NCBI GenBank assembly: GCA_033557465.1
Contig: CM066037.1
Location: forward strand, 207,637,156 to 207,701,155
DNA length: 64,000 bases
Reading direction: 5' to 3'
DNA from: Ichthyophis bannanicus
Lineage: Eukaryota; Chordata; Amphibia; Gymnophiona; Ichthyophiidae
Positions within the stretch are counted from its first letter, which is position 1. Every line of letters starts with the position of its first letter. Below, one piece after another: positions 53,940 to 64,000 of this stretch. A program made the position numbers and the translations under genes. The notes under the pieces were generated by a model that ran no database searches, was not told the origin of the DNA, and saw only the letters and a program-made list of their open reading frames with translations.

Positions 53940-54667
53940 CTAATCCTTGAATAGATGCTGGAGAACAAACTGATTAAACCTATTATACTGCCAGGACTCC
54001 CTTTCTAGACAATAGTGGGAGATGAATGTGTGGACAGAAATCCATGCTGTAGCTTTGCATATCTCCTCTATGAAGGCTGACCTTAAGTAGACTACCAATG
54101 CAGCCTTGGCTTTGACATTATGAGCTGTGACATGACCCTCAAATATCAAGTCTGCCTGGATGTAAGTGAAGGAGATGGCCACACTCCTATTGGCTAGTGG
54201 ATTGCATTTATTCAGGGCAGCCCCCAGTTTGCTTGGGACAAAAGAAACAAGCTGGGTGGACTTTCATAGGCATTTGGTCTGCTCCAAATAGAAGACCAAG
54301 GCTCTCTTGTAGTCCAACATGTGCAATGCATTCTCTCACTTGTTAGCATGAGGTCTGGGAAAAAAAATGTTGGTAGGACAATTGATTGGTTAAGGTGGAA
54401 ATCCGACACCTTCTGAAGAAGGAACTTCAGATGAGCATGCAAAACCACCCTATTGTAAAATTTGGTAAAGGGTGGATCAGTTACTAGACCATGGAGCTCA
54501 CCAACTCTGTGCATTGAAGTATCCACTACCAAGGTCAGATAATTCAGTTCACAGGTATCTTTTGACTCAAAGGAAGTTTTCATCAGTTGGATCAAGACAA
54601 TGTGGAGGCCCTCCATGACACTTTGGAAAGCTTCATGGGGAGACTTCATTAGAAGCAAGCTCCACAT
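53940..54667 (-). pseudogene. DIRS tyrosine recombinase (broken)
   Basis: 54667-54212 reads VGELHGLVTDPPFTKFYNRV, VVLHAHLKFLLQKVSDFHLN and VLPTFFFPDLM, the typical DIRS recombinase central part. 54182-53940 reads GHVTAHNVKAKAALVVY, where the catalytic His-x-x-Arg is degraded to HNVK, followed by ICKATAWISVHTFISHYCLE, containing the expected terminal Tyr in HY. A frame break near 54200 and the lost Arg make it inactive. Confidence 0.8.
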
Positions 54668-55282
54668 GAAATGAACAACTAAAAGCTATAGATGGAAGGG
54701 TTTACTGTCTACAAGACTGAGATACAGTAAGCTCCAATTGCACTTAGATGTACTCTTACTGAGTTGGTCTTTAGAGCTGACTCCCATAAAATGCAGAAGA
54801 TATCAAAGTAGTTTTTGTGTGGGATAAGTGAAAACATCTAGGACCTTTCTATCACACCAGACATTAAACTGCTTCTACTTGAAACCATATGTCCTCCTTG
54901 TAATCTCTCCTAGAAGCCAGAATAACATTGACTACGCTAACTGGCAGGTTCAGAGAGGAAAGAGTTAACCCCTCAATATCCAAGCTGTGAAGACCAGGGA
55001 CTTGATTTTGGGAGGCAACAGTGTCCCCTGATTCTTAATGATTAGAGTTGGGAAACTGCCATGCCTGAGAGAGCTCAACAACAGAGGAAACCATGGTTGT
55101 CTGGACCAGTAAAGTGGTATGAAAATCATGGTTCCTTTGTTGTCCTTGAGTTTCAGGAGAGTTTTTTGCTAAGAGAGATGCTAGAGAATATGCATACAGA
55201 AATCCCTCCCCCCAATCCAGGAGGAAAGCATCTGAGACTAGCTTGTTGTGTCCTTATCCTGAAACAGAATTGAGATACTTGC

Positions 55283-55870
55283 CTATTCTGGGGAGTAGCA
55301 AACAGGACTATTGAGGAGATGGAGCACATGGCTCAGTCTGTCCACCAGGACATTGTCTTCTCTCACCAAGTAAGTGACTCTGCATGTCATGTCATGAGAG
55401 ATGGCATAGTTCAACATCCTAGAAACAAACAGAAGCAAGGTGAAGAAAGAGACAGCTTTTATTAATTCTACCTGACATGCCGTGATTTGGCTGGTGCTTT
55501 CTTCAGGGGTATTAATAAAAGTTGTCTTTTTTTTCACCTTGTTTCTGTTTGTTTCCATGTTTGCTGTGAGTGTGTGTTCTCTCACTTGAACGTTTATAGT
55601 TCCACATCTTGACTGTTGCCCAACAGAAATGATATGAACCTTTTCTTCCCTTCTTTTGGATGTACTACATGGAGACCTGGTTACCCTTTTGGATCATTAG
55701 AATTTGATTGGCCAACCAATCTCTGAAAGCCTTTAGGGCATTTGATATGGTTTTGAGCTCCAGAAAACTGATTTGATGAAGTTTCTCCAGAGAGGACCAT
55801 AAATTCTGAGTGTGAAACCCATCTACATAGATTCCCCAGCCCAGTTTGGATGCATCATTTATTAGCAATT
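55283..55870 (-). pseudogene. DIRS RNase H domain (broken)
   Basis: LLINDASKLGWGIYVDGFHT (about 55870), LWSSLEKLHQISFLELKTIS and NALKAFRDWLANQ give the first half. After a segment with stops, YLVREDNVLVDRLSHVLHLL near 55360 matches the conserved N-x-x-AD-x-LSR end. It adjoins RT above and recombinase below. Confidence 0.7.
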
Positions 55871-56058
55871 TTTGGTATAGAGGAATTTGAAGGGGATTCC
55901 TCTCACCATATTGGAATGGACCATTTACCAGGCCAGAAAATCCTGAAGCAGTGACAAATATGATGTCTTGGAGCATGTAAGTGGGGTCTGTGTCCACAGC
56001 ATGCTCAGGGTCCATTGAACTTGTCTCATTTTGAGATGTGCCATGGAGCCCAACATCC

Positions 56059-56660
56059 TTAACATGTATCATGTTGTCTGCTACCTGAGAGATGGTGACC
56101 ATCTTGGTGAATCTTTCTGTGGAAGGTTTTCACCCAAGTCATGTCTAGCAGAACTCTAATGAATTCCAACTCAGTTGACAGGCTGAAATTGAAATTGGGA
56201 TAATTTATGATGAACCCTAACAATTCTAGTATCCAAATGGTCGTGCATACAGATCCTTGAGCTCCTTCCCAAGATGATCTCTTGACCATCCAGTCATCCA
56301 AATAGGAAACACATGCATGTCCAGTCTGCATTGATATGCTGCAACTATTGCAAGACAAGTTGTGAAAATGTTGAGATGATGACATGAGGCAAAAGGGCAC
56401 TATGCAATACTGATAGTGGTATTTCCCTATGATGAACAGCAGATACTTCCCGTGACTGGGATGTATCTGAATGTGGGTGTAGGTATCCTTTAAATCCAGA
56501 TAATATAACCTGTCTCCAGTTTGGAAGTAGAGAATAAGGGTGCAAAGGGAAATCATTCTGAATTTTTTTGCACCAGATGTTCATTCAGATTCCTCAGATC
56601 TAGAATGGGATGGGATCCTCCTGATTTTCTGTGACCAGGAATTACTTGAAGTAAAATCCC
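56059..56660 (-). pseudogene. DIRS reverse transcriptase (broken)
   Basis: GDRLYYLDLKDTYTHIQIHP then SHGKYLLFI (about 56520, motif A Asp), HYQYCIVPFCLMSSSQHFHN (motif B, degraded), ACVSYLDDWMVKRSS (about 56310, catalytic YLDD) and LLGFIINYPNFNFSLSTELE. The open stretch is 165 codons. The fingers region upstream is in other frames with stops. Confidence 0.8.
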
Positions 56661-57745
56661 TTCCCTTCTTTCCTTGGTGAGAAGATTTGGTTGCATTGGC
56701 CTCTAAAAGGGAAGAGTGCTCTGGTTTAAGTATTTCCTGGCGCTGAGAGTTGATTGAAGAAACTCTTGGAGGGCGATTTAGTGGGATGTCAAATAGATAC
56801 AATTGGTACACAAGTCAGATAGTTAAGAATGCAGCTCTCGGAGATCATTAGGGGCTACTGGTTTGCCTAAAACCATAGTCTCTTTCCTACTTGCAGGTTG
56901 TCCAGTACTAGTACTGGAAAATTGGCTATGTCCTCTAGAGGAGGGTCACAACTACATCCCAGGTTTTGGCTGTGAAGCAGGATGGGATGTCCGAGCCCTC
57001 TGTTGAGTGCAAGAGCAAGGATCCTGTTTTGTTTGAGTAGAACAAGAGGCAGGGGGGTACCTATGCCTATGAGAGTAATAGGTTCTCTTATTCTTCCTCC
57101 CCCCTCCCATTGCTATGGTACCTCCTGGATGTTCAGGAGGTCAGGTCGGAATTGGGCAAGGAGAGGGTCTTAAGAGTGTCATTGTACTGCTTGATGAGAG
57201 TTGCAGCCTCCTGCACCTTATCTCCAAAGAAATTCTCTCTATATCATGGCATGACAAAGCTTTTCTTGGATATCAAATTATAAGTCTGAGACCTAGAGTT
57301 GTCTTTAGGCACCAGTATTCATGGAGGATGCTCCCAGTGCCATATCAAAAATATCATAGGTCACTCAAAACACATCTTTTCCATACTGCTCCTTCTTACC
57401 CACTAGGAAAATGAATTCCTCAGCTTTGTTTGGAAGAAGAGAGTCAGCAAATGTTTACATATTATGGATGAGATTCTGCAAGTGCATGCCCATGATGAGC
57501 TGATGGGAGGTATATAGGACATTAGCATAGTGTTTTGAAAGAATGTTTTCCCCAAAAATTCTAAAGTCTTAGCCTCTCTCCAGAGGGACACTGAAGAGTG
57601 AGTCTTGGAACTTTTGAGAGCAGATTTGATGACCATTGAGTGGTGTGTTTGCTGAAGCTCCTCAAATCTGGAAGTCTTTTAGACAATACATCAAGATGAC
57701 CACCTTGTTGGCAAGGTTGTAAAGAGAAAGTGATCTCCCAGAACA
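56661..57745 (-). pseudogene. DIRS 5' region (Gag-like, decayed)
   Basis: Only short ORFs remain (57636-57403, LWREAKTLEFLGKTFFQN; 56811-56581). By position this should be Gag and the start of Pol. I see no recognisable Gag motif. Confidence 0.4.
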
Positions 57746-57747
57746 GA

Positions 57748-58113
57748 AGATATGCCATACTGGGTCAGACCAAGGTCTATTAAACCCAGTATCCTGTTTC
57801 CAACAGTGGCCAATCCAGGTCCCTGGCAGTTTCCCAAAAAAATACACAAGTTTCACAATGCTTGTATTGGGGCAAGCAGTAGATTTCCCGGATCCTCTTT
57901 AATAATGGTTTGTGGACCTTTCCTCCAGAAATGTATCCAAACCTGTTATAAACTCAGCTAAATTAATAGTTTTTACTACATCCTCCGGTAATGAATTTCA
58001 GAGTTTGATTACGAGTTGAGTGAAAACATATTTTCTCTTATTAGTCTTAAATGGGTTACATTGTAGCTTCATTGTGTGTCCCCCTAGTCTTTCTACTTGT
58101 CGATGGCATAGAC
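57748..58113 (-). mobile_element. CR1-A 3' end, left of hAT insertion
   Basis: Family tail and 3'UTR (AAGATATGCCATACTGGGTC onward), running into ORF2 C-terminus coding near 57960-58113. The hAT element interrupts it after GCATAGAC. Confidence 0.85.
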
Positions 58114-58799
58114 CAGGGGTCTGCAACCTTTAAGACGTAAAGAGCCACTTGGACCCGTTTCCGAAGGGAAAAAAAAAACTGGGAGCCGCAAAACCATTGC
58201 GACATTTAAAACAAATCTAACACTGCATATATTGTTTCTTACCTTAATGCTATATACGACCCCCTACTTTTCCTGTTAAAATATAGGTGTTTGGCCTATA
58301 CTCGCCGTATAAGACTACCCCTCTTCCTTCACACACCAAAAAAAAAAAACGCCAGAAAATATCACAAGTAACAATATTTGATTTCAAAATTATGATGATT
58401 TTGTAGTCAAATCACTAATATGAAATAAAATTATTTTTTCTACCTTTGTTGTCTGACCAATTTATTCTTTGATCATGCTGGTCCCGATCTGAGGCTTCTG
58501 CTTTCCTGTCTTCTCTTAGCTCTCTTTCTGTGGTCTATGGTCCATCTGCCATTTCTTATCTCTTCTTTCGTTTTCTTCACTTCTTTCCATCAGCCTATTT
58601 CCAGTCCCAGTAACCCTCCCCAATATCAGCCCCTTTCCAGTCCTCACTCCCAGTACCTTCCAGTGCTAATCCCCCCTCAACCCCATTACCAGTGCTAGCC
58701 TCCCCTAAACAGCCCAATACCAGTCCTACCCCCCATCAGCTCATTACCAGTCCTAGCCTCCCCTAATCAGCTCATTTCCAGTGCTCGTCCCCTCAACCC

Positions 58800-59753
58800 C
58801 ATTACCAGTGCTCCATCCCTCCATGTCAGCCCCCTCCCTCCCTCCATCCATATCAGCTCCCTCCCTCCATGTCAGCCCCCTCCATCCCTCCATTTCAGCC
58901 CCCTCCCTCCATCCATATCAGCTCCCTCCCTCCATGTCAGCCCCCTCCATCCCTCCATGTCAGCCCCCTCCCTCCCTCCATCCATATCAGCTCCCTCCCT
59001 CCATGTCAGCCCCCTCCATCCCTCCATGTCAGCCCCCCTCCCTCCATCCATATCAGCTCCCTCCCTCCATGTCAGCCCCCTCCATCCCTCCATGTCAGCC
59101 CCCCTCCCTCCATCCATATCAGCTCCCTCCCTCCATGTCAGCCCCCTCCATCCCTCCATGTCAGCCCCCCTCCCTCCATCCATATCAGCTCCCTCCCTCC
59201 ATGTCAGCCCGCCTCCCTCCATCCATCCATATCAGCTCCCTCCCTCCATGTCAGCCCCCCTCCCTCCATATCTGCTCCCTCCCTCCATGTCAGCCCCCCT
59301 CCCTCCATCCATCCATATCAGCTCCCTCCCTCCATGTCAGCCCTCCTCCCTCCATCCATATCTGCTCCCTCCCTCCATGTCAGCCACCCTCCCGCCATCC
59401 ATATCAGCTCTCTCCCTCCATGTCAGCCCCCCTCCCTCCATCCATCCATATCAGCTCCCTCCCTCCAACCACATCAGCTCCCGCCCGCCAAGTAAGCCCC
59501 GCCTCCCGCCATCCCTCCATGTCATCTCCCTCCCTCCATGTCAGCCCCTCCTCCCTCCATCCATCCATGTCAGCCCCCCTCCCTCCATCCATGTCAGCCC
59601 CCCTCCCTCCATGTCAGCCCCCCTCCCTCCATCCATATCAGCTCCCTCCCTCCATGACAGCCCCCCTCCCTCCATCCATCCATATCAGCTCCCTCCCTCC
59701 ATGTCAGCCCTCCTCCCTCCATGTCAGCCCCCTCCATCCCTCCATGTCAGCTC
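58800..59753. repeat. Minisatellite, 66-bp period
   Basis: Tandem units built from CCCTCCATGTCAGCCCCC and CCATCCATATCAGCTCCC steps. The most regular part (about 58980-59215) repeats every 66 bases, three 22-base subunits. Divergence grows toward 59500. Long ORFs on both strands (for example 58781-59842) are by-products of a period divisible by three. Confidence 0.9.
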
Positions 59754-60000
59754 CCCTCCCTTCTTCTGCAGCCGCGGCTCCCTGCCTCTTACGGAACCGC
59801 GGCTGTGCTTTTAAAATCATCTCGGAGCCCTTCCTGTCTTGACGGGCTCCGTGCAGCATTGTCCCGCCTCCAAACTTCCTTTAGAGGCGGGACAATGCTG
59901 CACGGAGCCCGTCAAGACAGGAAGGGCTCCGAGATGATTTTAAAAGCACAGCCGCGGTTCCCTAAGAGGCAGGGAGCCGCGGCTGCAGAAGAAGGGAGGG
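59754..60000. repeat. Long hairpin: 117-bp arms, 13-base loop
   Basis: 59754-59870 and 59884-60000 are reverse complements with, by eye, a single mismatch (CTTACGG against CTTAGGG). The loop is CAAACTTCCTTTA (59871-59883). The hairpin is GC-rich and lies inside the hAT element, close to its right end. Confidence 0.9.
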
Positions 60001-60104
60001 AGCCCATAACGCCATAAATACCGGGCGGGCAGTGTGCTCCGGAGCCGCGGCAAAGGTGAGAAAGAGCCGCATGCGGCTCCGGAGCCGCGGGTTGCCGACC
60101 CCTG

Positions 60105-60660
60105 GCATAGACAATCGATCTATGTTTACCCGTTCCACTCCATTCATTAATTTATAGACCTCTATCATATCTCCCCTCAGCCGTCTCTTTTCCAAGTTGA
60201 AGATCCCTAACCTTTTAAATATTTCTTCATAGGGGTATCCTTCCATTCCCTTTATCATTTTTGTTGCTCTTCTCTGTACCTTTTCTAATTCTGCTATCTC
60301 TTTTTAAGACACGGCAACCAGAATTGCACAAAATATTCAAGGTGTGGTTGCACCATTCCTTTCCTTATAATTTCTAGCATTCTATTTGCTTTCTTGGCTG
60401 CTGCTACACACTGGGTGGAGGGTTTCAACATGTTATCCAAGATGAAGCCTAAATCTTTTTCCTGGGTGGTGGTTCCTAATGTGGAACCTTGCATCGTGTA
60501 ACCATAGTTTGAGAGAGCTTGTCAAAGGCTTTCTGAAAATTCAGATACACTATATCAACCGGCTTACCTTTGTCTACCTGTTTATTCACATCTTAAAAAA
60601 ATATTACAGATTAGTAAAACAAGACCTTCCTTGGCTAAATCCATATTGACTTTCTCTTAA
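60105..60660 (-). mobile_element. CR1-A, right of hAT insertion, with deletion
   Basis: Continues 57748-58113 through [20 protein letters not shown] and the PHLEYFVQFW region to GTAACCATAGTTTGAG (60512). It then jumps to the GCTTGTCAAAGGCTTTCTGA region, missing about 430 bases found in other copies. It ends near 60660. Confidence 0.8.
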
Positions 60661-60663
60661 ACC

Positions 60664-60810
60664 ATGAATTATTATTACTACTACTACTACTGAGCATTTG
60701 TATAGCGCTACCAGTCATACGCAGTGCTGCACAGACATGTAAGAGACAATCCCTGCTCATTAGAGCTTACAATCTAATCAAGACAAAACACAGAAGCTGT
60801 ACGCAGGTGT
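60664..60810 (-). mobile_element. L2-like 3' end
   Basis: ATTATTATTACTACTACTAC then GAGCATTTGTATAGCGCTAC and TTAGAGCTTACAATCTAATC: the same 3' end as the L2 at 31081. Confidence 0.7.
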
Positions 60811-60854
60811 AAAACAAGGGAAAGAAAAGGAGATTAGGTAAGTTATGATCCAAC

Positions 60855-60975
60855 AAATTACTGTGTTGAAATGCTAAAAGAAATCAGGGAAGCTAACAAA
60901 AGTTACATCATCCATCCAAATGGCAGATGAAATTTAATGTGGACAAGGCAAAGTTATGCACCTAGAAAAGAAAAC
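60855..60975 (+). mobile_element. CR1-A scraps (two pieces)
   Basis: GAAATGCTAAAAGAAATCAG matches family A around 2989. CCAAATGGCAGATGAAATTT to CACCTAGAAAAGAAAACCCA matches the RT C-terminal region. The two are joined without the intervening 1.6 kb. Confidence 0.65.
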
Positions 60976-61435
60976 CCAATCCCAGTTAAGGTGGAGCCAA
61001 TCCATTCAGAAAAGCACCTCTTTCCCCAGAATGTTGTCCAGTTCCTAACAAATCCAAAACCCTCTTCTTTGCACCATCATCTCATCCATGCATTTAGTCC
61101 TGTGTGTGGAACAGGAAGCATTTCAGAGAATGCTACCTTGGAAGTTCTGAATTTCAATTTCCTACCTAAAAGGCTTAATTTGGCCTCCAGAATCTCCTTC
61201 CCATACTTTTCTATATCATTGGTACTATCATGTACAAAGACAGCAGATTCTTCACCAGTGCTATCTAAAACCCTGTCAAGGTGGGGCATGAGGTCCGCTA
61301 CCTTTGCACCAGACAGGCATGTTACCAGGCGATCTTCACATCCACAGTCACCCAGATATCTACATGCCTAATGATTGAATCACCAACTATAACAGCTGTC
61401 CTAACCCTTCTCTCACGGGCACTGTCTAAGAACAT
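60976..61435 (-). pseudogene. CR1-A ORF1 esterase fragment
   Basis: Minus strand matches 39930-40400: VILTVVGDSIIRHVD-like block I near 61400, SAVFVHDSTNDIEKYGKEIL near 61240 (block III TNDI), and RTSKVAFSEMLPVP near 61140. Direction is opposite to the flanking CR1-A pieces. Confidence 0.7.
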
Positions 61436-61561
61436 GTGGACTTCCGTCTTTGCTAACAAGGACTGAAACCTCACCAGAACCAGGCAGATTGCCTCTAACC
61501 AGTTGATTCACCAGGAAGCCTCCTTAGGGGAACAAAGGCCCTGAACCATTGGACCTAGACA
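61436..61561. other. Spacer
   Basis: About 125 bases with no match elsewhere in the window. Confidence 0.3.
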
Positions 61562-62377
61562 GTGAGCTCCCCATTAGATGATAGAGGGGTAAAAGGGGCA
61601 GTAAGAGGAGACAAGGCTATAGCGGAGAGACTGAATGAATTCTTTGCTTCGGTCTTTACTGAGGAAGATGTAGGGATGTTACCCAAGACTGAAGTGGTAT
61701 TTAAAGGTGATACTGCAGAGGAATTGAGAGAAATATCGCTACACCGGGAAGATGTATTACAACTATTTGATAAACTGAATAGTAGCAAATCACCTGGACC
61801 GGATGGTATACATCCAAGAGTGTTTAAAGAACTGAAATATGAGATTGCAGACCTGCTATTAGTAATCTGTGAACTTTCATTTAAATCATCTGTAATACCT
61901 GAAGATTGGAGGGTCGCCAATGTAACTCCAATTTTTAAAAAGGGCTCCAGGGGTGATCCGGGAAATTACAGACCAGTGAGCCTGACATCAGTACCGGGGA
62001 AAATGGTAGAAACCATCATAAAGAACAAAATTACACAGCATGTAGATAGTCATGGCCTAAAGGGAGACAGCCAACATGGCTTTAGACAAGGAAGATCTTG
62101 TCTTACTAATCTGATATGTTTTTTTGAAGGTGTGAACAAACAGGTAGACAAAGGTGAATCAGTTGATATAGTGTATCTGGACTTTCAAAAAGCCTTTGAC
62201 AAGGTCCCTCATCAGAGACTTTTGGCAAAACTAAAAAGTCATGGGATAGGAGGCAGTGTACTATTATGGATCGGGAACTGGTTAAAAGATAGAAAGCAGA
62301 GGGTAGGGCTAAATGGCCAATTTTCCCAATGGAAAAAGGTGAATAGTGGAGTACCCCAGGGATCTGCTACTTTTTGA
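61562..62377 (+). pseudogene. CR1-A reverse transcriptase, 271 open codons
   Basis: Reads LDDRGVKGAVRGDKAIAERL, SKSPGPDGIHPRVFKELKYE, DWRVANVTPIFKKGSRGDPG, NYRPVSLTSVPGKMVETIIK, DSQHGFRQGRSCLTNLICFF, VDIVYLDFQKAFDKVPHQRL (motif A) and VNSGVPQGS (start of motif B), where a frameshift occurs. FADDTKLFKVV (motif C) follows in the next frame at about 62430. This is the reference sequence for family A RT in this window. Confidence 0.85.
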
Positions 62378-63412
62378 CATATTCATAAATGACCTGGAAA
62401 AGGGAATAACTAGTGAGGTTATCAAATTTGCAGACGACACAAAACTGTTTAAAGTTGTTAAAACCCAAGAGGACTGTGGAAAACTGCAGGAAGATCTTGA
62501 TAAATTGGAAGACCGGGCATCCAAATGGCAGATGAAATTTAATGTGGACAAGTGCAAAGTTAATGCACCTAGGAAAGAACAACCCACACTATGGTTACAC
62601 GATGCAAGGTTCCACATTGGGAACCACCACCCAGGAAAACGATTTAGGAGTCATCATGTATAACATGTCAAAACCCTCCGCCCAGTGTGCAGCGGCGGCC
62701 AAGAAAGCAAATAGAATGCTAGGTATCATAAGGAAAGGAATGGAAAATAAAACAAAGGATATTATAATGCCTCTGTATTGTTCCATGGTACAACCGCACC
62801 TTGAATATTGTGTGCAATTCTGGTCGCTGTATCTTAAAAAGGATATAGCATTATTAGAAAAGGTACAGAGAAGAGCCACCAAAATGGTAAAGGGGATGGA
62901 AGGCTACTCCTATGAAGAGAGGCTACAAAGGTTAGGGCTCTTCAACCTGGAAAAGAGACAGCTGAGGGGAGATATGATAGAGGTCTATAAATTAATGAAT
63001 GGAATGGAATAGGTAAACGTAGATCAATTGTTTACGCTATCAGAATATAGAAAGACTAGGGGACATGTAATGAAGCTACAGGATAAACTATTTAAAACAA
63101 ATAGGAGAAAATATTTTTTCACTCAACGTGTAATCAAACTCTGGAATTTGTTACCGGAGGATGTAGTAAGAGCTGTTAGTGTAGCTGGGTTTAAAAAAGG
63201 CTTGGACAAGTTCCTGGAGGAACGGTCCATAAACCATTATTAAAAGGGACCCGGGATATCACTGCTTGACCCAATACAAGCATTGTGGAACCTGTGTCTT
63301 TTGGGGATACTGCTAGGTATGTATGACCTAGATTGGCCACTGTTAGAAGCAGGATACTGGCCTTGATGGACCTTGGTCTGACCTAGTATGGCATATCTTA
63401 TGTTCTTATGTT
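61562..63412 (+). mobile_element. CR1-A, RT to 3' end
   Basis: The best-preserved plus-strand family A copy: RT, C-terminus and complete 3'UTR ending ATATCTTATGTTCTTATGTT (63394-63412), the 8-base tail repeats of CR1. It is 5' truncated within the connector before RT. One frame break near 62365 and another near 62560, plus a stop after NGME at 63010, disable it. Confidence 0.85.
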
Positions 63413-63697
63413 CCCCAGCGCTTCAGGATAGGTATCTGTGGTGACTATCACCCAATCCAGTACTTCCAGAGGCATCCCACTCATCAGATAGAGAGACTGA
63501 AACCATCATGTTAACCAAAATTTGATCTCTCAGTAGACAAGAAGGATCTGGTCAAACAGTTATAAGCAGGGAGACCAGAGAGGCAGCAGATGCCTCTGAA
63601 GCAGGTGCATGTGTGCCTTGGCACAAAGAATCAGCTCCAGGGATGATGTCATGGACCAGAGGAGCTGAAAATAGCTCCAGGCCTGAGGACAACAGCA
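63413..63697. other. No gene seen
   Basis: Spacer between family A and family B copies; unassigned. Confidence 0.35.
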
Positions 63698-64000
63698 ATG
63701 GGACCAATGGGATAGATCAGAGAATATTGAAGGAACTTGGATACATTCTAGCAACTCCACTGACTAAACTTTTCAGTGCTTCTTTAGAGTCGGGAGTGGT
63801 CCCAGAGGACTCGAGAAAGACATATGTGGTCCCTTTACACAAAAGCAAAAGTAAGGATGAGGTTGAAAACTACAGGCCGGTTAGTCAAATCTCTGTGGTG
63901 AGTAAATTATTGGAAATGCTGCTAAAACAGAGAATAGTGAAGTTTCAGGAGTCCAATGGATTGCATGATCCAAGGCAGCATGGGTTTACCAGAGGCAGGT
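63698..64000 (+). mobile_element. CR1-B RT, continues past window
   Basis: ATGGGACCAATGGGATAGAT begins the MGP(D)GIHPRIL region with a stop. ENYRPVSQISVVSKLLEMLL and DPRQHGFTRGR follow at the right edge. The element runs off the window. Confidence 0.75.

Larger units (their letters stand above)
53437..57745 (-). mobile_element. DIRS1-like tyrosine-recombinase retrotransposon (decayed)
   Basis: About 4.3 kb on the minus strand with RT, RNase H and tyrosine recombinase of the DIRS group, and an inverted-repeat unit (53437-53715) at its 3' end. The 5' end is lost where a CR1-A tail begins (57748). All frames carry stops. It is clearly older than the Ngaro at 7159-13582 and belongs to a different YR-retrotransposon clade (inverted rather than split direct repeats). 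Confidence 0.8.
58114..60104. mobile_element. hAT-type DNA transposon, non-autonomous
   Basis: A 1,991-base insert with terminal inverted repeats CAGGGGTCTGCAACC (58114-58128) and GGTTGCCGACCCCTG (60090-60104), flanked by identical 8-bp target duplications GCATAGAC (58106-58113 and 60105-60112). Length of duplication and CAGGGGTC-type ends are those of hAT elements. There is no transposase ORF. The interior is a minisatellite plus a long hairpin. Its insertion point in the CR1 can be read exactly. Confidence 0.92.

Noticed and set aside
58781..59842. Long Ser/Pro-rich ORFs on both strands
   Set aside because: They are produced by a tandem repeat whose period is a multiple of three. Several frames and both strands are open over the same array.

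Overview
The window is vertebrate genomic DNA made almost entirely of interspersed repeats. No bacterial operon, CRISPR array, structural RNA gene or certain host protein gene is visible. The mixture of CR1-like and L2-like LINEs, a Penelope-like element with a GIY-YIG endonuclease, both a Ngaro-type and a DIRS1-type tyrosine-recombinase retrotransposon, hAT and piggyBac-type DNA elements and tRNA-derived SINEs excludes mammals and birds. It fits a large-genome amphibian (a caecilian is my best guess, from the abundance of these CR1 families) or another non-avian tetrapod. That assignment is inference.

Layout. 1-310 is a CpG-rich stretch with a possible exon edge. 0.8-1.6 kb is an L2-like LINE holding a SINE. 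2.5-5.5 kb is a long plus-strand CR1 (family A). 6.3-14.6 kb is a minus-strand family A CR1 split cleanly at 7158/13583 by a 6.4 kb Ngaro element (7159-13582). The Ngaro has textbook split direct repeats and carries Gag, RT-RNase H, tyrosine recombinase and SGNH-hydrolase segments on the minus strand. 15.8-17.8 kb is a patchwork of CR1 families A and B plus a SINE. 18.4-25.1 kb holds fold-back MITEs, a dispersed repeat and SINEs. 25.9-28.7 kb is AT-rich and poor in repeats, and may be a 3'UTR and last exon of a host gene on the minus strand. 29.4-29.9 kb is an LTR with a tRNA-Leu-like primer site. 30-33.7 kb is CR1 and L2 debris including a TTAA-flanked MITE.

35.6-46.6 kb is one Penelope-like element cut into two halves by about 8.2 kb of nested minus-strand CR1 copies. 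These include a near full-length family A CR1 with zinc finger/SGNH ORF1 and EN-RT ORF2, and a family B CR1 with a SINE inside it. 48.4-49.0 kb is a strong CpG-island promoter candidate. 51.4-52.3 kb carries an unexplained 321-codon ORF. 53.4-57.7 kb is a decayed DIRS1-like element. 57.7-60.7 kb is a CR1 carrying a hAT element (58114-60104) with perfect 8-bp target duplications, a 66-bp-period minisatellite and a 117-bp-arm hairpin. 61.5-63.4 kb is a plus-strand family A CR1 with the best-preserved RT stretch, and a family B CR1 runs off the right edge.

The elements do not cooperate as a pathway. The window is a stratified record of insertions: SINE into CR1, Ngaro into CR1, hAT into CR1, CR1 into Penelope, piggyBac MITE into L2. 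Nearly all coding regions are broken by frameshifts or stops. Coordinates of decayed repeats are judged by eye against other copies in the window and are good to roughly 5-30 bases unless a junction is stated.
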